A DNA stretch of 64,000 bases from NCBI GenBank assembly GCA_009845905.1, contig VXYS01000004.1, forward strand, positions 339,285 to 403,284, given 5' to 3'. The notes beneath the pieces were generated by a model, which was not told the DNA's origin, ran no database searches, and saw only the letters and a program-made list of their open reading frames with translations. This stretch comes from Gammaproteobacteria bacterium. GTDB taxonomy: Bacteria; Pseudomonadota; Gammaproteobacteria; Steroidobacterales; Foliamicaceae. Below, one piece after another: positions 1 to 8,475 of this stretch (position 1 is the stretch's first letter; the number at the start of each line of letters is the position of its first letter). The translations under genes were made by a program, and so were the position numbers.

Positions 1-572
1 ACGGCAAGCGCTCCCAGGACAATCAGCACGACCGGAACGGCCCAGCGCAATACCCGGTTCCCGAAGACCCGGCCCAGGGCCGCCTGGAGCCCGACTCCCG
101 GCCGTTTCGCCCCCGCCGCGCCCACCGGCCGCTTGCCCTCCAGCACCTGCGCGAAGCGCTCGAAGAAGTTGGCCGCGATCTTGCGCGTAATGCCCGACAA
201 CAGGCGCGATCCGACCTGCGCCAGTTTTCCGCCCAGTTGCAGATTCGCCACGTAGCTGAGCTTCGTTCCGCCCCGGCCGTCTTCCTCCAGGCGAACGTCG
301 GCCTGGCCGCGGCCGAAGCCGACGGCCGCCTTGGCATTGCCCTCCAGGCGGTAGGAGTGCGGCGGATCCGGATCGGCTATCCGTATCTCGACTTCGAATC
401 CTGCGCTCACCGGACCGATATCGGCCTGCATGGCGGCGCGGTAGTGATCCTCGGAAACCCGCTCGAAGGACTTGCAGCCGGGCACGCAGGCGCCCAGCAC
501 ATCGGGGTCGATCAGCGCCGCCCACACGTCTTCGCGCGGGTGCGCCAGGCTTTGTTCTCCCCTGATCTCCAT
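1..572 (-). CDS. CoxG-like SRPBCC family protein (partial, C-terminus off the left edge)
   Basis: The reverse strand is open from an ATG at 572 to the window edge, giving 190 codons. The protein opens MEIRGEQSLAHPREDVWAAL and continues with LIDPDVLGACVPGCKSFE, the START-like ligand-binding fold of carbon monoxide dehydrogenase subunit G (CoxG). A hydrophobic stretch (AVPVVLIVLGALAV) begins just before the edge and suggests the C-terminal membrane anchor seen in CoxG. In CO-dehydrogenase-type loci CoxG helps recruit the molybdenum hydroxylase to the membrane, so such an enzyme may lie to the left. That is inference. The gene diverges from the DeoR-type regulator, with about 200 bp between their starts. 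Confidence 0.8.
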   Translation of the reverse strand, partial: MEIRGEQSLAHPREDVWAALIDPDVLGACVPGCKSFERVSEDHYRAAMQADIGPVSAGFEVEIRIADPDPPHSYRLEGNAKAAVGFGRGQADVRLEEDGRGGTKLSYVANLQLGGKLAQVGSRLLSGITRKIAANFFERFAQVLEGKRPVGAAGAKRPGVGLQAALGRVFGNRVLRWAVPVVLIVLGALA

Positions 573-739
573 CGTTGCGGACCGGAAACGGATTCGGGCG
601 CTATCGTAACCGCAAGCGTTGCGGCGAACGCGCGGATCCGGGCCATCGCGCGCGCAGCGCTTGCGCGTCGCAATGCCGTTGCTGCGGCTGCGGGCGCCGG
701 TTGTGAAAATCAATGCAAGTGATTAGGATTTCGCCTCAA

Positions 740-781
740 CCGGGGGGAATTCACATTGAGCCGGGGGGAATTCATGTTGAG
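740..781 (+). repeat. Tandem 21-bp duplication across the DeoR gene ribosome-binding site and start
   Basis: Two 21-bp units (740-760 and 761-781) differ at two positions. Each contains CCGGGGGGAATTCA followed by a TTGAG tail. The unit length is exactly seven codons, so the duplication copied a G-rich ribosome-binding site in frame. It creates an upstream TTG (756) ahead of the ATG at 774. Confidence 0.85.
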
Positions 782-1553
782 CCTGATCGAAAGGCGCTCC
801 GAAATCGTGCGCCAGACTGAGTCCAAGGGCAAGGTAGGGGTGGAAGAACTGGCCCGGATGCTCAATGTTTCGCAAGTCACGATACGCAACGATCTGAACG
901 CGCTGAACAGCAAGGGGCTGGTCGTGCGCGCCCGCGGCGGCGCCGTCGCCAGCAACCGGCTGACCCGCGAGCTTTCCATGCAGGAGCGGCACAAGGACAA
1001 CCTGTCCGTCAAGCGGCGCCTCGGGCGCGCGGTTGCGGGAATGATCGGCAGCGACGTCCACACGATAGCCCTGGACTCCGGCACGACGACCGAGGAAGTG
1101 GCTCTTTGCCTGCTGGACCATCACGACCTGACGGTCGTCACCAACGGGCTGAACGTAGCGTCGGCGCTGGCCCGGGCCCAGCACCTTGAAATTCTCGTCA
1201 CGGGCGGAATCCTGCGCACCCGGTCGCTGAGCTTCTACGGCAAGCATGCCGAGGAAGGCCTGCGCCACATGCATTTCGACAAGCTGGTTCTGGGTGCGGA
1301 TGGGATCGATACCGGGGTTGGAGTAACCACCCACTTCGCGCAGGAGGCCAGCCTGAACCGCCGGATGTGCAACATGGCCAGCGAGATCATCCTGGTTTCG
1401 GACTCGTCTAAATTCGGCAAGCGCTGCTCGCACATCATCTGCAAGTTCGACCGGATCGACACGCTGGTGACGGACGCGGGCATTCCCTCCGACATCGCCC
1501 GACAACTGGCCAACCAGGGCGTCAACCTGCACATCGTCGACGAGACCGGCTGA
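774..1553 (+). CDS. DeoR/GlpR family transcriptional regulator
   Basis: A 259-residue regulator of typical DeoR length. Residues about 3-57 form the DeoR helix-turn-helix (SLIERRSEIVRQTE, VSQVTIRNDLNAL, VVRARGGA). The rest is the DeoRC sensor domain with the phosphosugar-binding loop DSGTTTEEVA and the VTNGLNVASAL motif. Such proteins usually repress carbohydrate or small-molecule catabolic operons and respond to a phosphorylated intermediate. The ATG at 774 was chosen because a G-rich ribosome-binding site sits about five bases upstream; an in-frame TTG at 756 arises from the tandem duplication. It lies between the CoxG-like gene and the amidase cluster and may control either. The effector is unknown. 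Confidence 0.9.
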   Translation: MLSLIERRSEIVRQTESKGKVGVEELARMLNVSQVTIRNDLNALNSKGLVVRARGGAVASNRLTRELSMQERHKDNLSVKRRLGRAVAGMIGSDVHTIALDSGTTTEEVALCLLDHHDLTVVTNGLNVASALARAQHLEILVTGGILRTRSLSFYGKHAEEGLRHMHFDKLVLGADGIDTGVGVTTHFAQEASLNRRMCNMASEIILVSDSSKFGKRCSHIICKFDRIDTLVTDAGIPSDIARQLANQGVNLHIVDETG

Positions 1554-1630
1554 GGGCAAACCGCCTCCCGGGGAGCGGCCATAATGGTCGGCGTCAAGGC
1601 GTCGGACCCGACTATGGCCAGACCAAATCC

Positions 1631-2932
1631 ATGAAGCGCAATCCGGGCTCCGGCTTCCGGTCGCGGGGCTTGTGGGCGAGGCTGGCGCGCGGGGAGGTCT
1701 CGAGCGAGCAGGCGGTCGAGCGCTGCATCGCGCGCTACGAGGAACGCGAGAGGAACGTGCAGGCGTTCGCGGCGTTCGATGCCGAGCGGGCGCTGGGCGA
1801 GGCGCGGGCCCGGGACCGCGAGCGCGAACTGCGCGGGCCCCGCGGGCCGCTGCACGGATTGCCGTTCGCGGTGAAGGACGTGATCGATACGGTGGACCTG
1901 CCTACGCAGCGCGGTTCGCCGCGCTACGAGGGCCGGCGCGCCGAGCAGGACGCGGCCTGCGTACGACTGCTGCGCCAGGCGGGATGCGTGCTGCTGGGCA
2001 AGGCGGACACCGTCGAATTCGCCGGCATCGGCCGCGACCCGCCCACCGCCCACCCGCACGATCCCAAGCGCACCCCGGGCGGCTCGTCGGCGGGTTCGGG
2101 CGCCGCCGTGGCCACCGGCATGGCGCCCATGGCGCTGGGAACGCAAACCGGCGGTTCGGTGATCCGGCCGGCTTCGTTCTGCGGCGTGGCCGGCTTCAAG
2201 CCCACCTACGGCCGGGTGCCGGTGCAGGGACTGTGGCTGCATGCGCCCAGCCTCGATACGGTCGGCTGGATGGCCGAGGACGTGGAACTCCTGGCGCGTA
2301 CCGGGGAAGTCCTGAACCTGGGCGAATGGCAGGCGCCCGAGGCAGGCCGGAGCCTGCGGATCGGACTCTACCGAACGCCCTACTGGCCCGACGCCGAGCC
2401 GGCCAGCCGTTCGGCCGTGGAGACCGTCGCCGAAAAGTTCGCCTCATCCGGCCACGGCGTCGAGGAGGTGGACGAGGTACCGGGCGCGGAGAACCTGAAC
2501 GAGTGGCAGGACGTGATCATGCACGGCGAGGCGCGGATATCGCTTCTGGCCGAGTACGGCGCCGGCAAGCAGGGCTTGCACGAAGACATTATCGAGGAGG
2601 TCGAGGTCAACCGCGGGATCACGCCGCGCGCGATGGCCGAAGCCTACGACGGCATCGGCGGCCTGCGCCCGGTGTTCGACCGGGGCCTTGCCGATTACGA
2701 CGCCTGGCTGACGGCCTCGGTGCCGGGTGAAGCGATCCCGCGCAGGGACGGCAACGGCGAGGCCACGTTCAACCGGCTGTTTACGGCGCTGCAGTTGCCG
2801 TGCGTGACGATTCCGGGTCTTGCGGGGCCGTCGGGCCTCCCGGTTGGCGTGCAGCTCGTGGGCGCTCGGTTCGCCGACATGCGGGTGCTGGCCGCGGCCT
2901 CCGTGCTCGAAGACTTGCTGGCCGGCGACTGA
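1631..2932 (+). CDS. Amidase signature family enzyme (GatA-like amidase)
   Basis: A 433-residue amidase signature enzyme, near the usual size for the family. The Ser-cisSer-Lys triad can be read: lysine in FAVKDVIDT (near residue 80), the cis-serine in GGSSAGSGAAVA, and the nucleophile in QTGGSVIRPASFCG. The C-terminal QLPCVTIPGL and PVGVQLVG segments are also typical. It should hydrolyse a carboxamide to the acid and ammonia. No GatB or GatC is adjacent, so it is probably a catabolic amidase and not the tRNA amidotransferase subunit. It follows the DeoR gene by 77 bp and converges on the MmgE/PrpD gene. The substrate cannot be told from sequence. Confidence 0.93.
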   Translation: MKRNPGSGFRSRGLWARLARGEVSSEQAVERCIARYEERERNVQAFAAFDAERALGEARARDRERELRGPRGPLHGLPFAVKDVIDTVDLPTQRGSPRYEGRRAEQDAACVRLLRQAGCVLLGKADTVEFAGIGRDPPTAHPHDPKRTPGGSSAGSGAAVATGMAPMALGTQTGGSVIRPASFCGVAGFKPTYGRVPVQGLWLHAPSLDTVGWMAEDVELLARTGEVLNLGEWQAPEAGRSLRIGLYRTPYWPDAEPASRSAVETVAEKFASSGHGVEEVDEVPGAENLNEWQDVIMHGEARISLLAEYGAGKQGLHEDIIEEVEVNRGITPRAMAEAYDGIGGLRPVFDRGLADYDAWLTASVPGEAIPRRDGNGEATFNRLFTALQLPCVTIPGLAGPSGLPVGVQLVGARFADMRVLAAASVLEDLLAGD

Positions 2933-2965
2933 TTTGTAAATTTATTTAATTTAGAGTAATTACTA

Positions 2966-4354
2966 CTAATATCCTGATAAGATAGATATTTCTGGTATTT
3001 CCACGACGCCGCTCAATTCCTCAAGGCGCCACAGACACTCGTACAGATCTGCAGCCGCATCCTCAGGCACTGCGCCGGTCACCGTCGCGCAATTCATGAA
3101 CTTGGCGCGCAGTTCGTCCTGTGAAAGCGGGTTCTGTCCATGCCCCCGGTAGCGATGGACCGGCTCGCTTTTCAGCGCGGTCCCGTCGTCAAGCACGACG
3201 CCGACCGTGTCATGGCGCGCCCCCACCGGGTAAACCGGATCGTCGTCCGGGCCTTCTTCCCGCTCCACCTTCCTCATCAGCGCCTGCAGGTCGTCTCGCC
3301 GCACGCAATCGTCGCGCATTTCCGCGAAGCCCAGGCGCCCGAAGATCAGCGGCGCCGCGACCGCGAACTCCAGGCTGAACTTGGCCTGCATGGCATCGGC
3401 GGGCATCCGGAACTGCATGACCGACGAGTGATCCCGGCTGATCCGCGCAGTCACGTGCTCGATCGCCGCGACATCCGGACCGTGGTCGGCGTGCAGCTGC
3501 AGGGCCGCATCCACGCAGCGCTGGGCCGCGCCCACGACCGGGTAGCGCTTGATGTTCAGCCCATGCTCGGCCATGTACCAGTCTTCTCCGAGATCCGACG
3601 CGGCTGACGCACGGTCCACGCGGCCCGACGGCGAGATTACCTTCAGGAAGCCCCCTGCCCCGTCCAGCGCATCCGGCCCCGCGTCCAGGCCGGCCAGCGC
3701 ACGGCGCACGGCCGTGACGCCGGCCTCGGCCGCGCGCGCGGCCTGGTAGGGCTTGGCCTGGGTCCCGAAGTTGTCCATCACGCCGGCCCCGGCGGCCACG
3801 GCGAGGCCCAGCGCATTGCGCGTTTCGTCCATTGACATGCCGCGCAGCCGGCTGAGCGCGGCCGCCGCCGCCACCGGGCCATAGACGCCGGTCGGATGCC
3901 AGCCCGCCCCCTGCATGTAGTCCCGCTCACGCCCCGCCAGGACGCTCCATACCTCGAATCCCGCCAGGTAGGCTTCGATCATGCGGGCGCCGGAAGCGCC
4001 CACCACCTCGGCTTCCGCAAGGATCGGCGGTACAAGGACCGCGCTGGTGTGGTTGCCGAAAGCGTAGTCGTCGAGATCGAGCGCGTGGGCGGCGGCGGAC
4101 CCGATCAGCGCCGCGGCGGCGGCCGGCATGCGCTCGCCGCTCAGCAGCAGCCGCGCTTCCGGTTTGCCCCCGCCGTCGGACTTCAGCAGATTGCGCACCA
4201 CTGGCTGGTCCGCCCCGGCCAGGGCCACGCCGATACAGTCGATGAACCCGGTCACGGCAATCCGCCGGGCTTTCTCCGGCGCGCGCGCCGGAAGATCGCC
4301 GCAAAGAAAATCGAGAACCGATTCGGTCAACGCACCCATGGCCGCACGAACCAT
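2966..4354 (-). CDS. MmgE/PrpD family protein (first copy)
   Basis: A 462-residue MmgE/PrpD protein, the family of 2-methylcitrate dehydratase and cis-aconitate decarboxylase. Typical features are the all-helical N-terminal domain with the SAAAHALDLDDYAFGNHTS segment, the GWHPTGVYGP motif and the KRYPVVGAAQRCVDAAL segment. Members dehydrate or decarboxylate small organic acids, but many cluster with hydantoinase or amidase genes and have unknown substrates. It converges with the amidase across a 33-bp AT-rich gap and diverges from hyuA. A second PrpD paralogue lies at 8476-9852, so the two flank hyuAB. Confidence 0.92.
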   Translation of the reverse strand: MVRAAMGALTESVLDFLCGDLPARAPEKARRIAVTGFIDCIGVALAGADQPVVRNLLKSDGGGKPEARLLLSGERMPAAAAALIGSAAAHALDLDDYAFGNHTSAVLVPPILAEAEVVGASGARMIEAYLAGFEVWSVLAGRERDYMQGAGWHPTGVYGPVAAAAALSRLRGMSMDETRNALGLAVAAGAGVMDNFGTQAKPYQAARAAEAGVTAVRRALAGLDAGPDALDGAGGFLKVISPSGRVDRASAASDLGEDWYMAEHGLNIKRYPVVGAAQRCVDAALQLHADHGPDVAAIEHVTARISRDHSSVMQFRMPADAMQAKFSLEFAVAAPLIFGRLGFAEMRDDCVRRDDLQALMRKVEREEGPDDDPVYPVGARHDTVGVVLDDGTALKSEPVHRYRGHGQNPLSQDELRAKFMNCATVTGAVPEDAAADLYECLWRLEELSGVVEIPEISILSGY

Positions 4355-4416
4355 ACACGACCCGCGGTGTGCGAAAATTCGCGGTCTTTCCAGGCGCGCG
4401 AAGGGGCGCGGGCAAC

Positions 4417-6486
4417 TTGGCGCGTATCGGCATCGACATCGGCGGAACGTTCACCGACCTCATCGCCGCCGGCCGCGACGGCCAGGTGCTGGCCACCCAC
4501 AAGCTCGCCTCCACCCCGGACGACCCGTCCCGCGCCGCCATGCAGGGCGCGGAGGAACTGCTGCGCAAGGCCGGCCTCGATTTCGCCGATGTCGAGTTCT
4601 GCTGCCACGGCACCACCGTGGCCACCAATGCGCTGCTGGAACGCAAGGGCGCCAGGACCGGTCTGATCACCACCCGCGGGTTCCGCGACGTCCTGCACAT
4701 CGGGCGCAAGGACCGGCCGTACAACTTCTCGCACTACCAGGAAATCGCCCGCCAGAGCCGTCCCCTGGCGCCGCGCCGCTGGCGGACGACGGTGCGCGAA
4801 CGGGTCCGCGCGCCCGACGGCGAGGTCGAAGTGCCGCTTAACGAGGACGACGTGCTCGAAGCCGTTGCGCTTCTCAGGGACCAGGGCGTCGAATCCATCG
4901 CGATCTGCTGCCTGTTCTCCTTCCTCAACCCGGAACACGAGCGGCGCATCGCGGACATCGCCCGGCGCGAGTTGCCCGAGGCCTATGTCACCGCCAGCCA
5001 CGAGATCGCGCCGCTGGTGCGCGAATACGAGCGTTTCTCCACCACCGCGATGAACGCCTACGTGGGCCCGGTGACCGGCCGCTACGTGCGCCGGTTCGCC
5101 GCCGCGCTCGAGGAGGCGGGCGTGCCGGCGCAACTGCGCCTGATGACTTCCAGCGGCGGAATGGTCGCCCCGGCCGAAGCCTGGCGGCGCCCGGTCAATC
5201 TCCTGCTTTCCGGGCCGGTCGGCGCGCTGATCGCGGGCATCGAGGCCGGCGCCGAAATCGGCCGCGGGAACGTGATCACGCTGGACGTGGGCGGCACGTC
5301 CGCGGACATCGGCGTGGCCCCGGAAGGCGAAATGCGCATGCGCAGCCTGCTCGATACGCGCGTCGGCGACTATGACGTAATGACGCCGATGGTCGATATC
5401 GCCACGCTGGGCGCCGGCGGCGGCTCGATCGCCTGGCTGGACCCCGAGGGCATGTTCCGCGTGGGCCCGCAGAGCGCCGGCGCCGATCCCGGCCCGGCCT
5501 GCTACGGCAAGGGCGGCGAACGGCCGACCGTTACCGATGCGCTGCTGGTCAGCGGCTGGTACCGCGCCGACCACCTGGCGGACGCCGTCCCCACGCTGAC
5601 GCCCGAGAAGGCGCGCGACGCCATCCGACGGCACGTCTCCGAGCCGCTGGGCCTGACGCTGGAGGACGCCGCCGGCGGCATCTTCGATATCGCGGTCAAC
5701 AACATGGTCGAGGCGATGCGCCTGGCCAGCGTGTCCAAGGGCTTTGACCCGCGCGAATTCACGCTGGTAGCCTATGGCGGCGCGGGCGGGGCCTTCGCCG
5801 CGCCGGTGGCCGAAGCGCTGGCCATCGGCGAAGTGCTGATCCCGCCGCACCCCGGCGTGGGCGCGGCCGGCGGGCTCCTGTGCGCGCAGGTGCGCTACGA
5901 ATTCAAGGCAACGCTTTGGGGCGATCTGGAAGACCTGGATTACGGGGCCGTTTCCGGCCGGTTCGATGAGATGACGCAAGAAGCCACCCAACGGCTGGCC
6001 GGCGACGGGTTCGGCGCGGACGAAGTGCGCCTGAAACTCTGGGCCGAGTGCCGCTACGCAGGCCAGGGCAACGAACTGGCGGTGAACGCGCCGGCCGGCA
6101 ACATCGATGCAGAGTGGGCCGCGGCGCTGCGCGAGCGCTTCGACACAGAGCACGAGCGCGCCTATCTGCGCGCCTACCCGGACATGCCCGTGCGGGTCAT
6201 CAACCTCGGAGTGTCCGCGTACGTGCCCGGCACGCCGCTGGTCTCGGCGCAGGCCGAGGCGGAGTCTTCCGGCGACGCCGAGCCGCTGCTGACCGCGCCC
6301 TGCCGCTTCCCCGGCGCGACCGAAGCGCAGGACACGTCGTTCTACCGCCGCTCCGCTCTCTGGCCGGGCCATCGTATCGAAGGTCCCGCGATCGTCGAGC
6401 AGCCCGACACCACCACCGCGATCCCTCCGGGCTGGCAGGCGCGCGTGGACCGCTTCTCCAACCTCCGTCTCACCCCCGGGACATGA
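4417..6486 (+). CDS. Hydantoinase/oxoprolinase family protein, subunit A (HyuA-like)
   Basis: About 689 residues with the HyuA architecture: an N-terminal actin-like hydantoinase_A_N domain (RIGIDIGGTFTDLIA), a central ATP-binding core with TLDVGGTSADIG and ATLGAGGGSIAW, and a C-terminal oxoprolinase domain. HyuA/HyuB complexes hydrolyse cyclic amides such as hydantoins or 5-oxoproline, usually with ATP. I prefer the TTG at 4417: it follows AAGGGG by ten bases and places the first beta strand at the normal position. The GTG at 4369 adds 16 residues unlike the family. The stop overlaps the ATG of the HyuB gene by four bases (ATGA), implying coupled translation. Confidence 0.93.
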   Translation: MARIGIDIGGTFTDLIAAGRDGQVLATHKLASTPDDPSRAAMQGAEELLRKAGLDFADVEFCCHGTTVATNALLERKGARTGLITTRGFRDVLHIGRKDRPYNFSHYQEIARQSRPLAPRRWRTTVRERVRAPDGEVEVPLNEDDVLEAVALLRDQGVESIAICCLFSFLNPEHERRIADIARRELPEAYVTASHEIAPLVREYERFSTTAMNAYVGPVTGRYVRRFAAALEEAGVPAQLRLMTSSGGMVAPAEAWRRPVNLLLSGPVGALIAGIEAGAEIGRGNVITLDVGGTSADIGVAPEGEMRMRSLLDTRVGDYDVMTPMVDIATLGAGGGSIAWLDPEGMFRVGPQSAGADPGPACYGKGGERPTVTDALLVSGWYRADHLADAVPTLTPEKARDAIRRHVSEPLGLTLEDAAGGIFDIAVNNMVEAMRLASVSKGFDPREFTLVAYGGAGGAFAAPVAEALAIGEVLIPPHPGVGAAGGLLCAQVRYEFKATLWGDLEDLDYGAVSGRFDEMTQEATQRLAGDGFGADEVRLKLWAECRYAGQGNELAVNAPAGNIDAEWAAALRERFDTEHERAYLRAYPDMPVRVINLGVSAYVPGTPLVSAQAEAESSGDAEPLLTAPCRFPGATEAQDTSFYRRSALWPGHRIEGPAIVEQPDTTTAIPPGWQARVDRFSNLRLTPGT

Positions 6487-8324
6487 ACGCCGCCGAACTC
6501 TGGCCCGGACTCGACCAGGCGCGCAGCACCGGACTGGGTGCGCACGCCGAACGCCGCTGGAACCGCGTCGAGGTCGACCCCGTCTCGCTGCAGGTGATCG
6601 GCGGCGCGCTGCACTCCATCGCCCACGAAATGGCCGAACTCCTGGTGCGCATGGCGTATTCCAGCGTGATGCGCGAGTCGCGCGACATCGGCGCGGCGCT
6701 GCTGGACTTCGACGGGCGGCAGTTGTGCGAGAGCGACTCCACGCCCATGCACTGCGGCTCCCTGCCCGCCTACGTGCGCGGCATCGACCGCAAGCACCGC
6801 GGGCGCTACCGGCCCGGCGACGTCTATCTCCACAACCATCCGTACCACGGCGCTTCGCACAGTCCCGACTACGGCGTGCTGCTGCCGCTGTTCGTGGGCG
6901 ATCTGCACGTCGGTTTCGCCGGCTGCACCGGCCACATGGTGGACATCGGCGCCGCCGATCCGGGATTTTCCGTGGACGTGCCGGACTTCTTCGCCGAGGG
7001 CCAGATCCTGGACGCGGTGAAGCTGCACGCCGCCGGCGAACGAAGCGAGGGCCTCTGGTCGCTGATCATGGACAACGTGCGCACGCCCGAAGCCAACGCC
7101 GGCGACCTCGAGGCGATGATCGCCTGCTGCCGGCTGGGCGAGCAGCGTTTCGCCGGTCTCGTCGCGCGGCACGGCCTTGACCGCGTGATGAGCGCAGCCG
7201 AAGACTGGATGAACTACGCCGAGCGGCGGATGCGCGCACGGATCGAGGAACTGCCCGACGGCGAATACCCGGCGCCGGACGCCTGGCTGGAGGACGACGG
7301 CAAGCACTTCGGCAAGCCGCTGAAGATCGCGACGAAGGTGCTGGTGCGCGGCGGCGACATCTGCGTGGACCTGACCGGCTCCACGCCGCAGACCGCGACC
7401 GGCTTCAACTGCCCGTTCGAAGGCAGCGTGCTGCCGGCCGTGAACTTCGCGGTGCGGGCCCTGCTGCTGGACGAGACCGCCGAGGGCGCGGGCGTGCCGC
7501 AGAACGACGGCGTTTTCCGCCCCGTTTATGCCCACGCGCCCAAGGGCAGCATCTTCAACCCGATCTACCCGCGTGGCTGCGAGGCGCGCTTCACCCAGAT
7601 CAACCGGATTCCCGACCAGGTCCTGGCGGCGCTGAGCGAGGCGCTGCCGCAGCGCGTCACCGGGGGCAACTCGGCCAACGTTTCCTGCTTCGTGTACTCG
7701 TTCGAGTCGTACCGGGGCAAGTACCAGATCAACGTCGAGATCAACGAGGGCTCGTACGGCGGCCGCCACGGCCGCGACGGCCTCGACACGGTGGACACGC
7801 TGATGGCCAATACCCGCAACAACCCGCTGGAGGAGATGGAGCTGTCGGCGCCGATGCTGTGCGAGCGCTACGAACTGCGCGACGAAGCCCCGGCCCCCGG
7901 ACGCTGGCGCGGCGGCATGGGGGCGGTCAAGACCTGGCGCTTTCTCGAGGGCGCGGCGGTCAGTTCCACCGGCGACAACCGCTCCGGCGATCCGCCGCGC
8001 GGCATCTTCGGCGGCGGCGACGGACTGCCCGGCCAGGTGAAGGTCAATCCGGGCACTCCCCGCGAACAGGAACTGCCGGCCAAGGTGTCGCACGCCCGTT
8101 TCGAGGCCGGCGACCGGCTGGAGATCACGCTGGTGTCCGGCGGCGGCTACGGCGACCCGCTTGAGCGCGATCCCCGGCTCGTGGCCGACAACGTGCTCGA
8201 CGGGCTGCTGTCGAGCGAACAGGCGCGCGAACAGTACGGCGTCGTGATCGACCCGGAAACCGGCGCGCCGGACCTTGCAGCTACGGAGTCCCTGCGACGC
8301 AAACAAGCCGGTGAGACAGCATGA
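6483..8324 (+). CDS. Hydantoinase/oxoprolinase family protein, subunit B (HyuB-like)
   Basis: A 613-residue HyuB-type subunit. Key segments are VDPVSLQVIGGALHSIAHEM at the N-terminus, RESRDIGAALLDFDG, GDVYLHNHPYHGASHSPDYG, and the glycine-rich GDNRSGDPPRGIFGGGDG and SGGGYGDPLERDP toward the C-terminus. With HyuA it should form the cyclic-amide hydrolase. The ATG at 6483 overlaps the hyuA stop by four bases. The reading frame is open upstream inside hyuA, but those residues are out-of-frame hyuA and not part of the protein. A perfect 28-bp inverted repeat follows 25 bp after the stop. Confidence 0.94.
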   Translation: MNAAELWPGLDQARSTGLGAHAERRWNRVEVDPVSLQVIGGALHSIAHEMAELLVRMAYSSVMRESRDIGAALLDFDGRQLCESDSTPMHCGSLPAYVRGIDRKHRGRYRPGDVYLHNHPYHGASHSPDYGVLLPLFVGDLHVGFAGCTGHMVDIGAADPGFSVDVPDFFAEGQILDAVKLHAAGERSEGLWSLIMDNVRTPEANAGDLEAMIACCRLGEQRFAGLVARHGLDRVMSAAEDWMNYAERRMRARIEELPDGEYPAPDAWLEDDGKHFGKPLKIATKVLVRGGDICVDLTGSTPQTATGFNCPFEGSVLPAVNFAVRALLLDETAEGAGVPQNDGVFRPVYAHAPKGSIFNPIYPRGCEARFTQINRIPDQVLAALSEALPQRVTGGNSANVSCFVYSFESYRGKYQINVEINEGSYGGRHGRDGLDTVDTLMANTRNNPLEEMELSAPMLCERYELRDEAPAPGRWRGGMGAVKTWRFLEGAAVSSTGDNRSGDPPRGIFGGGDGLPGQVKVNPGTPREQELPAKVSHARFEAGDRLEITLVSGGGYGDPLERDPRLVADNVLDGLLSSEQAREQYGVVIDPETGAPDLAATESLRRKQAGETA

Positions 8325-8349
8325 GTGGCGCCAGCCCCGCTTCGATTGC

Positions 8350-8455
8350 GCCGTTTCCCGCCTTGTTCCTGCGGGAGACGCATGAACCCATCCATGGGGC
8401 TTGGTTCCGCCATCCCTGGCTCACATACTCCCGCAGGAACAAGGCGGGAAACGGC
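8350..8455. repeat. 28-bp perfect inverted repeat with a 50-nt loop
   Basis: The arms at 8350-8377 and 8428-8455 are exact reverse complements, containing CCGTTTCCCGCCTTG and CAAGGCGGGAAACGG. The loop carries CCATCCATGG and CCATCCCTGG, themselves near-symmetric. It fills the 151-bp space between hyuB and the second mmgE/prpD gene. No T-tract follows, so it is not a classical terminator. It could be a mobile palindromic repeat or a processing or stabilising mRNA hairpin. Confidence 0.9.
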
Positions 8456-8475
8456 TCCAGCTGGGCGGACAGGGC

